A stretch of DNA of 64,000 bases from Holtiella tumoricola (GCF_027857615.1 NZ_JAQIFT010000057.1:1-64000), one strand, 5' to 3'; counted from the first letter of the stretch, positions 41,564 to 51,120 are shown. A program made the numbers and translations. Notes: a model not told the origin generated them from the sequence alone.

Positions 41564-41631
41564 TATTGACTGCCTATATCCACTTGTATCCTAGTAAACA
41601 TGAAGAAGTTGCTGCTCAATTGGATACATAA
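41564..41631 (+). pseudogene. Decayed integrase 3' end (second scar)
   Basis: About 68 bases match the last codons of the integrase (HLYPSKHEEVAAQLDT then stop). It is shorter and more diverged than the first scar. It lies between the unknown cassette and the TAC-like operon. Confidence 0.85.
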
Positions 41632-41656
41632 AAAAAAGAGACTTAATAGCCTCTTT
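41629..41656 (-). terminator. Terminator of the TAC-like operon
   Basis: On the minus strand AAAAGAG and CTCTTTT pair around a ten-base loop and are followed by more T. Confidence 0.65.
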
Positions 41657-42078
41657 TAATTGTTTTCTACTAACTTATGAATATTAATTGGTGGAATTAT
41701 AATGGGCTCAACATTAGCATTACAACTATATGTTGTTACCATTGCTCTTAAATATGGGAATAGTATTGAAATAGCATTCTTTTCAGCTAAGATTCTTGCT
41801 TCATAATCTGATGTCCCATTTTCAATCTCAAAGAATCCTGTAATTTCTAACTTCATACTAAAAGGATAGTTTTGTTTAGATGCATTAGGGAAAATATCTG
41901 CCTTTAATGTTACTAAAGTAGTATTCTCAGCATCTTCTAAAAATGCTATTTCTTTATCTACTTTAAAGTCTAATGTGGCACAATCCCCTTCGAACTCAGG
42001 ATTCATATAAAATTCAACTTTATTTACTACATAATTAATAAATCTAAGCTTACTTATTATGTTTGATGACTGATTCAT
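41656..42078 (-). CDS. SecB-like chaperone of a toxin-antitoxin-chaperone operon
   Basis: The 140-residue protein ends in a SecB-type helix and strand: EARILAEKNAISILFPYLRAMVTTYSCNANVEPIIIPPINIHKLV, close to the LFPYAREVISDLVSRGG...LAPVNF motif of SecB. Gram-positive chromosomes usually lack SecB for export, so a copy here suggests a toxin-antitoxin-chaperone role. It overlaps the antitoxin-like stop by one base (TAATG). In CmdTAC the chaperone keeps the antitoxin folded until phage proteins compete for it. Confidence 0.82.
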   Translation of the reverse strand: MNQSSNIISKLRFINYVVNKVEFYMNPEFEGDCATLDFKVDKEIAFLEDAENTTLVTLKADIFPNASKQNYPFSMKLEITGFFEIENGTSDYEARILAEKNAISILFPYLRAMVTTYSCNANVEPIIIPPINIHKLVENN

Positions 42079-42314
42079 TAAGCTACCTCATTTTGATATG
42101 TAAGTGAATAAACATTTAAATCATTGTCTCCTAAACTTGCATATCTTTCTTTATGATTAAAGTATAGTTCCTGCTCTGTTACCATTCGCATGCCTGACTC
42201 CATAGTTGGTTTTATCCTAGCTATACCAGCTTCTATGAGATTATTTTCAAACTCTTCAATACTTAAGTTTTTAAAATGTTCCTCTATCGCTCGCATTCTT
42301 TTTTCTAAATCCAT
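42078..42314 (-). CDS. Putative antitoxin of the TAC-like operon
   Basis: The 78-residue protein starts MDLEKRMRAIEEHFKNLSIEEFENNLIEAGIARIKPT and ends in a mostly polar tail (NVYSLTYQNEVA). TAC antitoxins carry a C-terminal chaperone-addiction segment that needs the SecB-like partner; the tail could fill that role. The assignment rests on its place between the toxin-like and chaperone-like genes. Confidence 0.65.
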   Translation of the reverse strand: MDLEKRMRAIEEHFKNLSIEEFENNLIEAGIARIKPTMESGMRMVTEQELYFNHKERYASLGDNDLNVYSLTYQNEVA

Positions 42315-42368
42315 ACTATCTCCTCCTCGCTACTCTATACATCTATTGAATTATTGCCTTATAGCAAT

Positions 42369-43058
42369 TTATTTAATCACTACATACCCCTTTTTAGGAA
42401 TATGTGTTCCTCTGCGTTTTGGCCTCTTAACTTTATTAAAAGATTGCTCTGCCCCATTGTAATAAAGATTACTCAATTGCTGTTGAAAACTTGGAATACT
42501 ATCTATATAGTTAACTTCCTCAATTACATCAATAACATTTAAATTTTTAATACAAAATTGTTTTTGTGGCATATAACCTAAGCGTGTACCAACAGCGCTA
42601 TAATTTCTAGAATTCTGTATAAATAATGCTGATACTACATCAAAATCTTCATCAAATCCTAAGTTATTAAACATATAGTTTATCACTATACCATCTGCTA
42701 TTGCTACTTTATCAAAGGTATTGCTATACTCTTGATGCTTATGCATTAACGTATATACCTGATCAAACATCATTTTATACTCTGCTTTACTTAAATCTAG
42801 TAATCTCTTTTTTTCAACTTTTATGTGGGCATCTAAAATAGAGTAGTTTTCTATTAAATTTTTATTCTGTGGTTGTTGACGAAATTTATTTTTATACATA
42901 TCAGAAATCCATTTATATGCATAAAGCTGCTCATCAAAGAAATAACTTCCATCTCCTAGCCAATGATGTTCTCCTACTGATACTTCCATCATTTGATTTG
43001 AAAGCATTCTATCACCACGTTCTCGTCCAGTTCCATGATATAGATGCTCGTTAAACAT
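42369..43058 (-). CDS. ADP-ribosyltransferase-like toxin of the TAC-like operon
   Basis: The 229-residue protein begins LYHGTGRERGDRM (His8, Gly9, Thr10), followed by EHHWLGDGSYFFDEQLYAYKW (Tyr39), and a C-terminal MPQKQFCIKN. This gives an H-Y-Q set like ART-fold toxins with YHGT and GxYF motifs. A toxin of this type is paired with an antitoxin and a SecB-like chaperone in CmdTAC, where it modifies mRNA. AGGAG precedes the ATG. The ART call is by motif only. Confidence 0.72.
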   Translation of the reverse strand: MFNEHLYHGTGRERGDRMLSNQMMEVSVGEHHWLGDGSYFFDEQLYAYKWISDMYKNKFRQQPQNKNLIENYSILDAHIKVEKKRLLDLSKAEYKMMFDQVYTLMHKHQEYSNTFDKVAIADGIVINYMFNNLGFDEDFDVVSALFIQNSRNYSAVGTRLGYMPQKQFCIKNLNVIDVIEEVNYIDSIPSFQQQLSNLYYNGAEQSFNKVKRPKRRGTHIPKKGYVVIK

Positions 43059-43240
43059 ATGTACTCCTGTTAGTTTTATGAAGTGCTATATCCATAGTAT
43101 ACCATAGTAGATATTTATGGCAAGAATTTAATTACTATTCTACCTATTAGTTTATATTATATAGATTGTATAAGTGTCATTGTAATACTTGAAAGAACTT
43201 TATTCACAATCAGTATTAATTAGTGCCATTTCAGTACCAC

Positions 43241-43292
43241 ACTACAAAAACAAAAGCCACAAACCTTGATATTTCAAAGGCTTGTGGCTTTT
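43241..43292 (-). terminator. Terminator of the sugar ABC transporter operon
   Basis: On the minus strand AAAAGCCACAA and TTGTGGCTTTT form a long stem (inner mismatches) followed by GTTTTTG. Confidence 0.85.
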
Positions 43293-43298
43293 CTATAA

Positions 43299-44654
43299 TT
43301 ATTGACGTTGAATTGATGTACCAACTTCTGATACAGATTCTTGAATGAATGTATCCATATCTGCAATGTTACCTGTTACGTAAGCTTCAAATTTTTCTTG
43401 AATTGTGTTACGTGCAGATTGAGCATTGTTGATAGCTGGTGTGTAATAAGCATATTCTAATGCTAATTGTGCTACTGGATAAACTTTTGCATAGTTTGCT
43501 GCTGGATCAGCTAAGATATCTTTGATAATTTGTGTATCAGCTGCTGATTTACGAACTGGAAGATAACCTGTTGCTGTTGCAAATTCTGCTGTATTTTCTG
43601 TGCTTGTAGCGAATTTAATAAATTCGTATGCTGCATATTGTTCTTGTAATGATACGTCATTTGTGATGAATAATGAACCACCTTGTTGGATAACAGCTTT
43701 ATCTTTTCCATCGAAGTATGCTGGTTCTACAGCTACCATTTCGAATTGACCGTTTGTATCAATGAATGATGCACCAGCTGATGATCCTTGGTACATTAAT
43801 ACTTGTTGGTTAGAGAATGGACCTGATAAGAATCCATCTTCACCTGGTACACGGAAGTAACCATTTTGAACTTGTTCTTTGTAGAAGTCCATGAATGTTC
43901 TTACCCATTCATTATCAACATTAATTGTTCCATCAAGTTGTACGAAATCTACACCTTCTTCTTTAAGTGTTGAGATAAAACCATTTGATCCACTATCGAA
44001 ACCAAATCCTGCAATACCAAGTTGTTCTTTAGCTGCTTTTGATACTTCAGCTAATTTTTCCATTGTCATACCTTGAATATCTTCTACAGTATAGCCGATT
44101 TTTTCAAGTAAAGTTTTATTTACGTATATAACTTCTGTTGATTTTGTCATTGGCATACCATAAAGTTTGCCTTCTTCCCATTGAGCAACTTCACTTACGA
44201 AAGCTTCTACAAAGTCATTTTGAAGGTCTGGTAAAATACCTACTTCTGGATGAGTTGCAAAAGCAGCCATATCATAGATATTGCCATTTGCAATAAGACC
44301 TGTTGCTAAGTCTGGATATACGTTAATAATTGCTGGTAAAGTATTTGATTGTTCTGCAGCAATAACTTTTTTGTTCATATCACCAATTTTACCTTGTGGT
44401 ACTGCTGTTACTGTGATATTCATATCGTTTGTTGCATTGAATTCATCAATAATTGCTTGAAGTGCTTCTTGTTGTTTACCTGTCATATAATGCCACATTT
44501 CAATTGAAACTGGCTCTGTCATTTCTGGTAATTCTACAACAACTTTGTCTGGAGCTGGTGTGCCAGCATCATTTGTGTTTCCATTTGAACAACCTGTTAA
44601 AGCTGAAACTGCCATAAGTGCTGCCATAGCAGATGCGAATACTTTTGTTTTCAT
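43299..44654 (-). CDS. ABC transporter sugar-binding lipoprotein (UgpB/MalE family)
   Basis: The ATG at 44654 (GAGGTGA before it) opens a 451-residue protein with a signal peptide ending in the lipobox ALTGC. The mature part has the substrate-binding pattern PVSIEMWHYMTGKQQEALQAIIDEFN and WEEGKLYGMPMTKSTEVIYVN. It captures a sugar or glycerol-3-phosphate-like substrate outside the membrane. It is the last gene of the operon, following both permeases and the ATPase. Confidence 0.92.
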   Translation of the reverse strand: MKTKVFASAMAALMAVSALTGCSNGNTNDAGTPAPDKVVVELPEMTEPVSIEMWHYMTGKQQEALQAIIDEFNATNDMNITVTAVPQGKIGDMNKKVIAAEQSNTLPAIINVYPDLATGLIANGNIYDMAAFATHPEVGILPDLQNDFVEAFVSEVAQWEEGKLYGMPMTKSTEVIYVNKTLLEKIGYTVEDIQGMTMEKLAEVSKAAKEQLGIAGFGFDSGSNGFISTLKEEGVDFVQLDGTINVDNEWVRTFMDFYKEQVQNGYFRVPGEDGFLSGPFSNQQVLMYQGSSAGASFIDTNGQFEMVAVEPAYFDGKDKAVIQQGGSLFITNDVSLQEQYAAYEFIKFATSTENTAEFATATGYLPVRKSAADTQIIKDILADPAANYAKVYPVAQLALEYAYYTPAINNAQSARNTIQEKFEAYVTGNIADMDTFIQESVSEVGTSIQRQ

Positions 44655-44710
44655 TTGTTTCACCTCATAATAATATTATGTTTATCCATTTATATAAATT
44701 TATATAAATC

Positions 44711-45538
44711 TTATCCTTTAACCCCACCTACAGTAATACCATTCATAATTTTCTTATGAAGGAATATATACGCAATCATAACTGGTAGAGTGATAATAGT
44801 TGATGCCGCCATTAATAACTCATAACGATTACCTGCATCTGATTGGAAAGCTGTAAGACCATTTGAAAGCAGACGCATGCTCTCTTTATTTGTTACAAGA
44901 AGTGGCCATAAGAATGAGTTCCATGAGTTAATCCCTACAAGAATACAAATTGTAATGATTGAACCTTTAGCCATTGGCACCATAATTCTCCATAAGAATT
45001 TCCAATCGTTAGCCCCATCTACTTTAGCTGCAAAGTAAAGCTGTTTTGGAATCTTTAAGAAGAACTCTCTTAACATATAGATATAAAGTACGTTTGCCAT
45101 GTATGGTACAACTAATGCTTGATACGTATCCATCCATTTTAACGCAGAGATTGTTTTAAAGTTAGTAATAATTAATACTTCACCCGGAATCATCATTGAT
45201 GCTAAGAAAAGAGAGAATATAAGATCTCTTCCTTTGAACTCAAGATGTGAAAAGGCAAAAGCTGATAAAATTGCAATAATTACAGAACTCACAATGCTTA
45301 ATGCTGTTACAATCAATGTATTGATAAAATATCTCCCAAATGGAGCCATTGTTAAAGCAACACTATAGTTTTCCCACATAAATTGTTCTGGAACAATAGT
45401 AGGTGGTGTTTGAATAACTTCAAACCCTGATTTTAGTGAGGACGCTATCATCCAATAGAATGGAAATAACGTTACAATAGCAAAGATTGTAAGTAGAAAA
45501 TATTTTAATGCTACTTTGATGTTCATTTTCTTTTCCAT
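44711..45538 (-). CDS. ABC sugar transporter permease (MalG/UgpE-like)
   Basis: The 275-residue protein has six membrane helices and the permease loop EAA-like motif (AKVDGANDWKFLWRIMVPMAKGSIITICI). PGEVLIITNF and YELLMAASTIITLPVMIAYIFLHK match the MalG/UgpE group. It is the second permease of the operon and works with the neighbouring MalF-like gene. Confidence 0.93.
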   Translation of the reverse strand: MEKKMNIKVALKYFLLTIFAIVTLFPFYWMIASSLKSGFEVIQTPPTIVPEQFMWENYSVALTMAPFGRYFINTLIVTALSIVSSVIIAILSAFAFSHLEFKGRDLIFSLFLASMMIPGEVLIITNFKTISALKWMDTYQALVVPYMANVLYIYMLREFFLKIPKQLYFAAKVDGANDWKFLWRIMVPMAKGSIITICILVGINSWNSFLWPLLVTNKESMRLLSNGLTAFQSDAGNRYELLMAASTIITLPVMIAYIFLHKKIMNGITVGGVKG

Positions 45539-45550
45539 AGCGTTCTCCTT

Positions 45551-46429
45551 TTAGTAATGGACTTTATTTTTTGCAATTGTTCTTTGGACAAATGTAACTG
45601 TTAAAATAATAAGCAGTAACACTACCGCTGCAGCAAATGCAAGAGGGAAGTCTTGATCCCCATAGAATCTATCAATAATATACATTACAACTGTAGATAC
45701 ACGACCGTTTAATGTACGTCCATTAAAGAGAACATACACTTCTGTATATACTTTAAAACCAGCAATTAAGCTAATAATATAAGTATAAAGAATAATTGGA
45801 GATACTAATGGTATAGTGATTTTTCTAAAGATTGTACTATTTGTAGCTTGGTCAATTTTAGCTGCTTGATAATACTGTGGATTAATAGATGCAATACCTG
45901 TTGTTAAAATAAGAGTATTGAATGCTAAGCTTTTCCATACAGCGAAAATAACTAAAGCTGGCATTGCCCAGTTTGGATCTGTTAACCAATTAATAGGATC
46001 GATACCAATAAATCCTAATAAGTAGTTAATAATACCATATTGACTATTAAAGAGCCATGACCATACAACCCCTATGGCTACAAGGCTTGTTACATATGGT
46101 AAAAAGTAAATACTTTGGAACATACCTTTTACTTTTTCATTCTTTAAATTTGCTAAAGCGTTAGCAAGAAGTAAAGATAATCCAACTGATAAAAGTGGTA
46201 CGATTGCTGCATATATTACCGTATTAATAAGAGATTGAATAAATCTTTTATCTTTAAATAAATATCCATAACTACCAAACCCAAATACATAACCAGATGC
46301 TTTTGTTTCATCAAAGCTAAAAACGATTGCATTGATAATAGGATAAAATACAAATACACCTAAAATCACAAGGGCTGGTAATAAATAGAGATAGCCTTTA
46401 TAACTTTTAGTTCCTTTATTTTTTAGCAT
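45551..46429 (-). CDS. ABC sugar transporter permease (MalF/UgpA-like)
   Basis: The 292-residue protein has about six membrane helices, the opening helix (YLYLLPALVILGVFVFYPIINAIVFS) and the EAA-like loop YYQAAKIDQATNSTIFRKITIPLVSP. It overlaps the ATPase stop by seven bases, showing tight coupling. Confidence 0.93.
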   Translation of the reverse strand: MLKNKGTKSYKGYLYLLPALVILGVFVFYPIINAIVFSFDETKASGYVFGFGSYGYLFKDKRFIQSLINTVIYAAIVPLLSVGLSLLLANALANLKNEKVKGMFQSIYFLPYVTSLVAIGVVWSWLFNSQYGIINYLLGFIGIDPINWLTDPNWAMPALVIFAVWKSLAFNTLILTTGIASINPQYYQAAKIDQATNSTIFRKITIPLVSPIILYTYIISLIAGFKVYTEVYVLFNGRTLNGRVSTVVMYIIDRFYGDQDFPLAFAAAVVLLLIILTVTFVQRTIAKNKVHY

Positions 46430-47466
46430 TTTGTAATGAACTCCTCTGTTTCAGTATCAAATACATAAGCTTTTCCAACTTTAGGTCTTATTTTAAGCGT
46501 GCTACCTTCTTCAATCATAAACTCTTTATCAACAAGCATTTTAAAAGTATCACCTTTATGATTTAAAGTAAGAAGTCTTTCACGACCTAAAACTTCTACT
46601 GTTTCTACAATTGTATCAAATCCTTGTACGCTAACTTCCATATCTTCTGCTCTAAAGCCTAAGTCAACTGTTTTCTTATTTGTTGGAAGTCCGTTAAATA
46701 TACAATCTTCAACTTGTGCTGAACCATCTTTAACATTAAGTCTAATAAAGTTCATAGCTGGGCTACCAATGAATGATGCAACAAATTTATTACATGGATT
46801 CATATAGATTTCTGTTGGTGTTGATACTTGTTGAATCTTACCATCTTTCATTAAGATGATTTGATCTGAAATACTCATTGCTTCTTCTTGATCATGAGTT
46901 ACGAAAATTGCTGTTACGCCTGTTTCTTGTTGAATACGACGAATTTCTTGACGTGTTTCAACACGAAGTTTTGTATCTAAATTTGAAAGTGGTTCATCAA
47001 GCAAAAGATTTTCTGGTTTTTTTGCAAGCGCACGTGCAATCGCTACACGTTGTTGCTGACCACCTGAAAGTTGACCTGGTTTACGATCTAAAAGACCATC
47101 AATCTTTACAATTTTTGCTACTTCAACTACACGTTTTTCCGCTTCTGCTTTATCCCATTTTAAGTTTTTAAGAGGGAATAAGATATTCTCTCTAATTGTC
47201 ATATGTGGGTAAAGCGCATAGTTTTGGAATACAAGGCCAATACCTAATTTTTCTGGTTCAAGACCTGTTACTTCACGTTCACCAAAATAAATCTTTCCAC
47301 CTGCTGGTTTATGAATACCACAAATTGTGAAAAGTGTTGTAGACTTTCCACACCCTGATGGTCCAAGTAGTGAAATCAATTTACCTTTTGGAATCTGGAT
47401 AGTTAAGTCGTTAATAGCAGTAAAATCTCCGAACTTTACTACTAGATTTTCTAATCTAATTCCCAT
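46423..47466 (-). CDS. ABC sugar transporter ATPase (UgpC/MsmX type)
   Basis: The 347-residue protein has Walker A GPSGCGKST (about residues 35-43), Q-loop LVFQNYALYPHM, signature LSGGQQQR, Walker B LLLDEPLSNLD and switch His in VTHDQEEAM, followed by an OB-type C-terminal domain. It is the first gene of its operon, unlike the common shared distant MsmX of Firmicutes. Confidence 0.95.
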   Translation of the reverse strand: MGIRLENLVVKFGDFTAINDLTIQIPKGKLISLLGPSGCGKSTTLFTICGIHKPAGGKIYFGEREVTGLEPEKLGIGLVFQNYALYPHMTIRENILFPLKNLKWDKAEAEKRVVEVAKIVKIDGLLDRKPGQLSGGQQQRVAIARALAKKPENLLLDEPLSNLDTKLRVETRQEIRRIQQETGVTAIFVTHDQEEAMSISDQIILMKDGKIQQVSTPTEIYMNPCNKFVASFIGSPAMNFIRLNVKDGSAQVEDCIFNGLPTNKKTVDLGFRAEDMEVSVQGFDTIVETVEVLGRERLLTLNHKGDTFKMLVDKEFMIEEGSTLKIRPKVGKAYVFDTETEEFITKC

Positions 47467-47554
47467 TTATTCGCACCTCATTTGTTGTAATGTTGTAAAA
47501 TTTATATTCAATCTACATTTGTCGACATAATTCATCTGTTAACACACGTATTTT

Positions 47555-47583
47555 ATATTAATAGATGGTTTTCATAAAGTCAA
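47555..47583 (-). promoter_or_regulatory. Promoter of the sugar ABC transporter operon
   Basis: On the minus strand TTGACT (47583-47578) and TAATAT (47560-47555) are 17 bases apart, about 90 bases before the ATPase start. The 373-base gap 47467-47839 otherwise holds only AT-rich sequence and the RNase R terminator. Confidence 0.8.
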
Positions 47584-47777
47584 TGATTTAATGAATAATA
47601 CACCAATTTATACTTCACTTTAATCTTCTTTTGACTTAGTTAAAAACTTATATGCCTTTTTTGTGACTTCCTTAATTTTAGTATTCTTACTTTTTGATAT
47701 TTTCATGTTATAAAATTTAAATTTTTTATTCCAATTAAGTTTTATCTTTATATCATTTCAAATATCATTTCAAAAAT

Positions 47778-47812
47778 AAAAACGTGCAACGCTATATATT
47801 TTGCACGTTTTT
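47778..47812 (-). terminator. Terminator of RNase R gene
   Basis: On the minus strand AAAAACGTGCAA and TTGCACGTTTTT form a 12-pair stem followed by a T-rich tail. Confidence 0.88.
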
Positions 47813-47839
47813 GTATTGCTTATTCATTTGAGACTATTC

Positions 47840-50026
47840 TTATTCCTCTACATTATTTTCTGTAAAGTCTTGTTCTTCAAAATCATCATCTGCAAATCTA
47901 AAATCAACTGTTCTTGTTAAACGATTTGTACTTAAAACTTCAACTTTTACACTATCACCAAGACGATAAACTTTCTTAGTATGTTCACCAATCCATCTAT
48001 GACCTGGTTCATCATAAATATAGTAATCATCATCCATCTCACTTACATGTACAAGTCCCTCTACTGTATTAGGAAGTTCAACATAAATACCCCAAGAAGT
48101 TGTTCCTGTAATAACACCTTCAAATACTTCTCCAATAAAGCGTTCCATATATTCAGATTTTTTAAGTTTAATGGTTTCACGTTCTGCTTCTTCTGCTCTT
48201 CTTTCACGTAATGAAGCTTGTTTAGAAACTGCATCTACATGATCAAACATTCTCTTCTCTTTTTCACCTTGCATTTTACCATGTAAGTTGTACTTAATAA
48301 TACGGTGAATTTGAAGGTCAGGATAACGTCTAATTGGAGATGTAAAATGACAGTAGTACTTAGCTGCTAAACCAAAGTGACCTGTACATTCTCCACTATA
48401 ACGTGCTTGCTTCATAGAGCGAAGTAATAATCTACTGATGATATTTTCTTCTGGTGTCCCATCAATCATATCCAAAACTTTTTGCATATCTTTTGGATGG
48501 GTTTTATTCTGCCCCTTCATGGTGTAGCCAAAGTTATTTAAGAATTCATTAAGTGCTTCTATTTTCTCTGGATCTGGGTCATCATGAGTACGATATACAA
48601 ATGGCTTTTCTTGCCAGAAGTAGTCTTCTGCAATAGTTTCGTTACAAAGTAACATGAACTCTTCGATAATACGTGTTGCTACGTTTCTATCATAAGGTTT
48701 AATATCTATTGGATGACCTTCTCTGTCTAGAATGACTTTAGTTTCTTCAAAGTCAAAGTCTACTGCACCACGTTTCATACGCTTATCACGAAGTATTGCC
48801 GCTAATTCTTCCATTGTTTCAAACATAGGTACAAAGTCTTTATATCTTGTAACTAGCTCTTCATCATGATCCATTAAGATTTTCTTTACTTGGGTATAGC
48901 TCATGCGCTCGTCAATCTTAATAACAGTTTCAGCAATTTCATGACTTTGAACATGACCATTTGCATCTACTTCCATTAAGCAACTTAAGGCTAAACGGTC
49001 TACCCCTGCATTAAGAGAACAAATACCATTACTTAATTTATGTGGAAGCATTGGTATTACACGATCTACAAGGTAAATACTTGTTCCTCTTTCTAATGCC
49101 TCTTTGTCTAATGGGGATTTTTCTTGTACATAGTGTGTAACGTCTGCAATGTGTACACCAAGTTCAAATCTACCATTGTCTAATTTACGAATTGAGATAG
49201 CATCATCTAAGTCTTTTGCATCTTCACCGTCTATTGTAACCATCGGTACATGACGAAGGTCTTTTCGTCCTTTTTTATCTCTGTCTGTAACTTCAGCTGG
49301 GATATCTTCAATTTCTTTCATGACTTCATCTGGGAACTCTGTTGGTAGATCAAATTGATAAATAACAGATAAAATATCTACTCCAGGATCATTCATATGT
49401 CCTAAGATCGACACTATTTTCCCTTCTGGATTACGTTTTTCTTCTGCCCAGTCAATGATTTCTACTAATACTTTATGACCTGTTACTGCCCCTTTAGAGT
49501 ACTTTCTTGGTATAAAAATATCTCTAGCATATTTGCTTTCATCTGCAATAACAAAACCAAAGTTTTGACTTTCTTCATATCTTCCTACGATACATTGTGG
49601 CCCACGCTCAATGATCTTGATGATTTCACCCTCAACACGTTTATCACCTACTGCTGGCTTTGTAATACGGCACATAACTGTATCTTTGTGTAAGGCACCA
49701 TTTACACAGCTTGCAGGAATAAAGATATCTTTTTCTTCTCCTTCAACAGTAACGAATCCGAAGCCTTTAGCATGACCCGTAAAAACACCTGTCATTAAAT
49801 TTAATGTTTTTGGAACGACAAACTTACCACGTTTATTACGAATTAACTTACCTTCCTTGATAAGTTCATCTAAGATTCTTTCTAGTATTGCTCTATCCTC
49901 TTGTGATACATGAAAGAACATCATGAATTCTTTGATCTTAAGGGGTTGATATTGTGGTAACCCTATAAATTCTATTATTTTTTGTTTACGCGTTTCATAA
50001 ACCGTATCATAATCTTTCTTTGCCAT
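47840..50026 (-). CDS. rnr: Ribonuclease R
   Basis: The 728-residue protein follows the RNase R order: an N-terminal winged-helix (KIKEFMMFFHVSQEDRAILERILDELIKEGKL), cold-shock domains (FGFVTVEGEEKDIFIP), the catalytic RNB domain with TIDGEDAKDLDDAISI carrying the metal-binding Asp set, and the C-terminal S1 domain (GEVFEGVITGTTSWGIYVEL). Near SecG and enolase it matches the conserved Firmicute order secG-rnr. The tail is short and acidic. Confidence 0.96.
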   Translation of the reverse strand: MAKKDYDTVYETRKQKIIEFIGLPQYQPLKIKEFMMFFHVSQEDRAILERILDELIKEGKLIRNKRGKFVVPKTLNLMTGVFTGHAKGFGFVTVEGEEKDIFIPASCVNGALHKDTVMCRITKPAVGDKRVEGEIIKIIERGPQCIVGRYEESQNFGFVIADESKYARDIFIPRKYSKGAVTGHKVLVEIIDWAEEKRNPEGKIVSILGHMNDPGVDILSVIYQFDLPTEFPDEVMKEIEDIPAEVTDRDKKGRKDLRHVPMVTIDGEDAKDLDDAISIRKLDNGRFELGVHIADVTHYVQEKSPLDKEALERGTSIYLVDRVIPMLPHKLSNGICSLNAGVDRLALSCLMEVDANGHVQSHEIAETVIKIDERMSYTQVKKILMDHDEELVTRYKDFVPMFETMEELAAILRDKRMKRGAVDFDFEETKVILDREGHPIDIKPYDRNVATRIIEEFMLLCNETIAEDYFWQEKPFVYRTHDDPDPEKIEALNEFLNNFGYTMKGQNKTHPKDMQKVLDMIDGTPEENIISRLLLRSMKQARYSGECTGHFGLAAKYYCHFTSPIRRYPDLQIHRIIKYNLHGKMQGEKEKRMFDHVDAVSKQASLRERRAEEAERETIKLKKSEYMERFIGEVFEGVITGTTSWGIYVELPNTVEGLVHVSEMDDDYYIYDEPGHRWIGEHTKKVYRLGDSVKVEVLSTNRLTRTVDFRFADDDFEEQDFTENNVEE

Positions 50027-50145
50027 TATTTCACCTCTTCCATTTACTTTTAAAGCTTATTATATATTATTTTTAACATCTATACTAATTTTTATTACAC
50101 TCCATTATACAATTTATTTTATTTATTATACCTTTTATTGTACAA

Positions 50146-50180
50146 AAAAATAAAGGGAGTGCTTTACACTCCCTATTTTG
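50146..50180 (-). terminator. Terminator of the cytidylate-kinase-like gene
   Basis: AGGGAGTG (50154-50161) and CACTCCCT (50167-50174) form an eight-pair stem; on the minus strand it is followed by TTATTTTTTT. Confidence 0.9.
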
Positions 50181-50198
50181 TGCCTTCTCTATTCAACT

Positions 50199-50828
50199 CT
50201 ATTCACCAAATTTCATTTGAATATAAGTCTGAATTAATTTAACAGTATGATCAATTCCTAATTCTCCTGTATCAATGGTTAAATCATATTGGGTCGCATC
50301 ATGCCATTTAAAGCCAGTATAGTTACTATAGTAATTTGAACGCTCTTTATCTACACGTTTCATTTCTTTTTCTATATTGTCAGCTTTAGTAAAATGATAT
50401 ACATCACGAATCATAGCCTTTTTAAATTCTTTATCTGCATGTAAAAATATAGATAGTTTTTGAGGATGATCTTCTAATACAACATTAGCACACCTTCCTA
50501 TGAATACACATGAAGATTCTTTAGCCATTTTTTCTATTAAATTCACTTGAGTCACATATAAGTCATTATTGGTTAAACTGTAGAAATAACATGGCACAGC
50601 CATTCCATGATAACTTCCCATATTAATACTTGAAGTTTGCCAAATAGATGGTGCCTTTTCATCAAATCCTTTAAGATGTTCTTCCGTAACACCCATAAGT
50701 TTAGCTGCCTCTGTTAAAATTAAGCGGTCAACAAATTTCATCCCTAAAGCTTCTGCTAATTTTTCTCCTACTAGTCTACCACCACTACCAAATTCTCTAT
50801 TTATTGTAATTGCAATTGGTTGTTTCAT
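50199..50828 (-). CDS. Cytidylate kinase-like family protein
   Basis: The start is the ATG at 50828 with GGAGGGG six bases away; the open frame extends 36 bases further without one. The 209-residue protein begins MKQPIAITINREFGSGGRLVGEKLAEALGMKFVDR, the P-loop variant of the cytidylate kinase-like family common in clostridia, which is not the true CMP kinase. VFIGRCANVVLEDHP and RVDKERSNYYSNYTG complete the pattern. The substrate is unknown. Confidence 0.88.
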   Translation of the reverse strand: MKQPIAITINREFGSGGRLVGEKLAEALGMKFVDRLILTEAAKLMGVTEEHLKGFDEKAPSIWQTSSINMGSYHGMAVPCYFYSLTNNDLYVTQVNLIEKMAKESSCVFIGRCANVVLEDHPQKLSIFLHADKEFKKAMIRDVYHFTKADNIEKEMKRVDKERSNYYSNYTGFKWHDATQYDLTIDTGELGIDHTVKLIQTYIQMKFGE

Positions 50829-51120
50829 ACTAAACCCCTCCACTCTATATGATTTCTCTATCATCTTTTATATTGCACAAACTTTCCCCTTTAATCTATT
50901 ATATACTAAATCTACAATTTTCGCATCTTTATTAACTTATATAAAAAATTTCTTCTAATTATTTTAAACTAATAAGATCTCAAATCATATTTATTTGTCT
51001 ATAGTATCCTACACCCTTGTAAAATCAGTAGAAATACTCACCACATCTATTTCAAATAAATAATAAAATATTTTTATTTCCTATAACATAAATTTGAGTA
51101 ATATATTTAGCTATAAAAAA
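50829..51120. other. Gene-free AT-rich gap
   Basis: The interval between the cytidylate-kinase-like gene and the SecG terminator holds no open frame with a ribosome site and no clear RNA structure. It presumably contains the promoter of the kinase-like gene, but no strong -35/-10 pair stands out. Confidence 0.5.

Noticed and set aside
41656..42078. Ordinary export chaperone SecB of the host
   Set aside because: It is embedded with an ART-like gene and small gene in a mobile strip and not beside secretion genes; a TAC role fits better.
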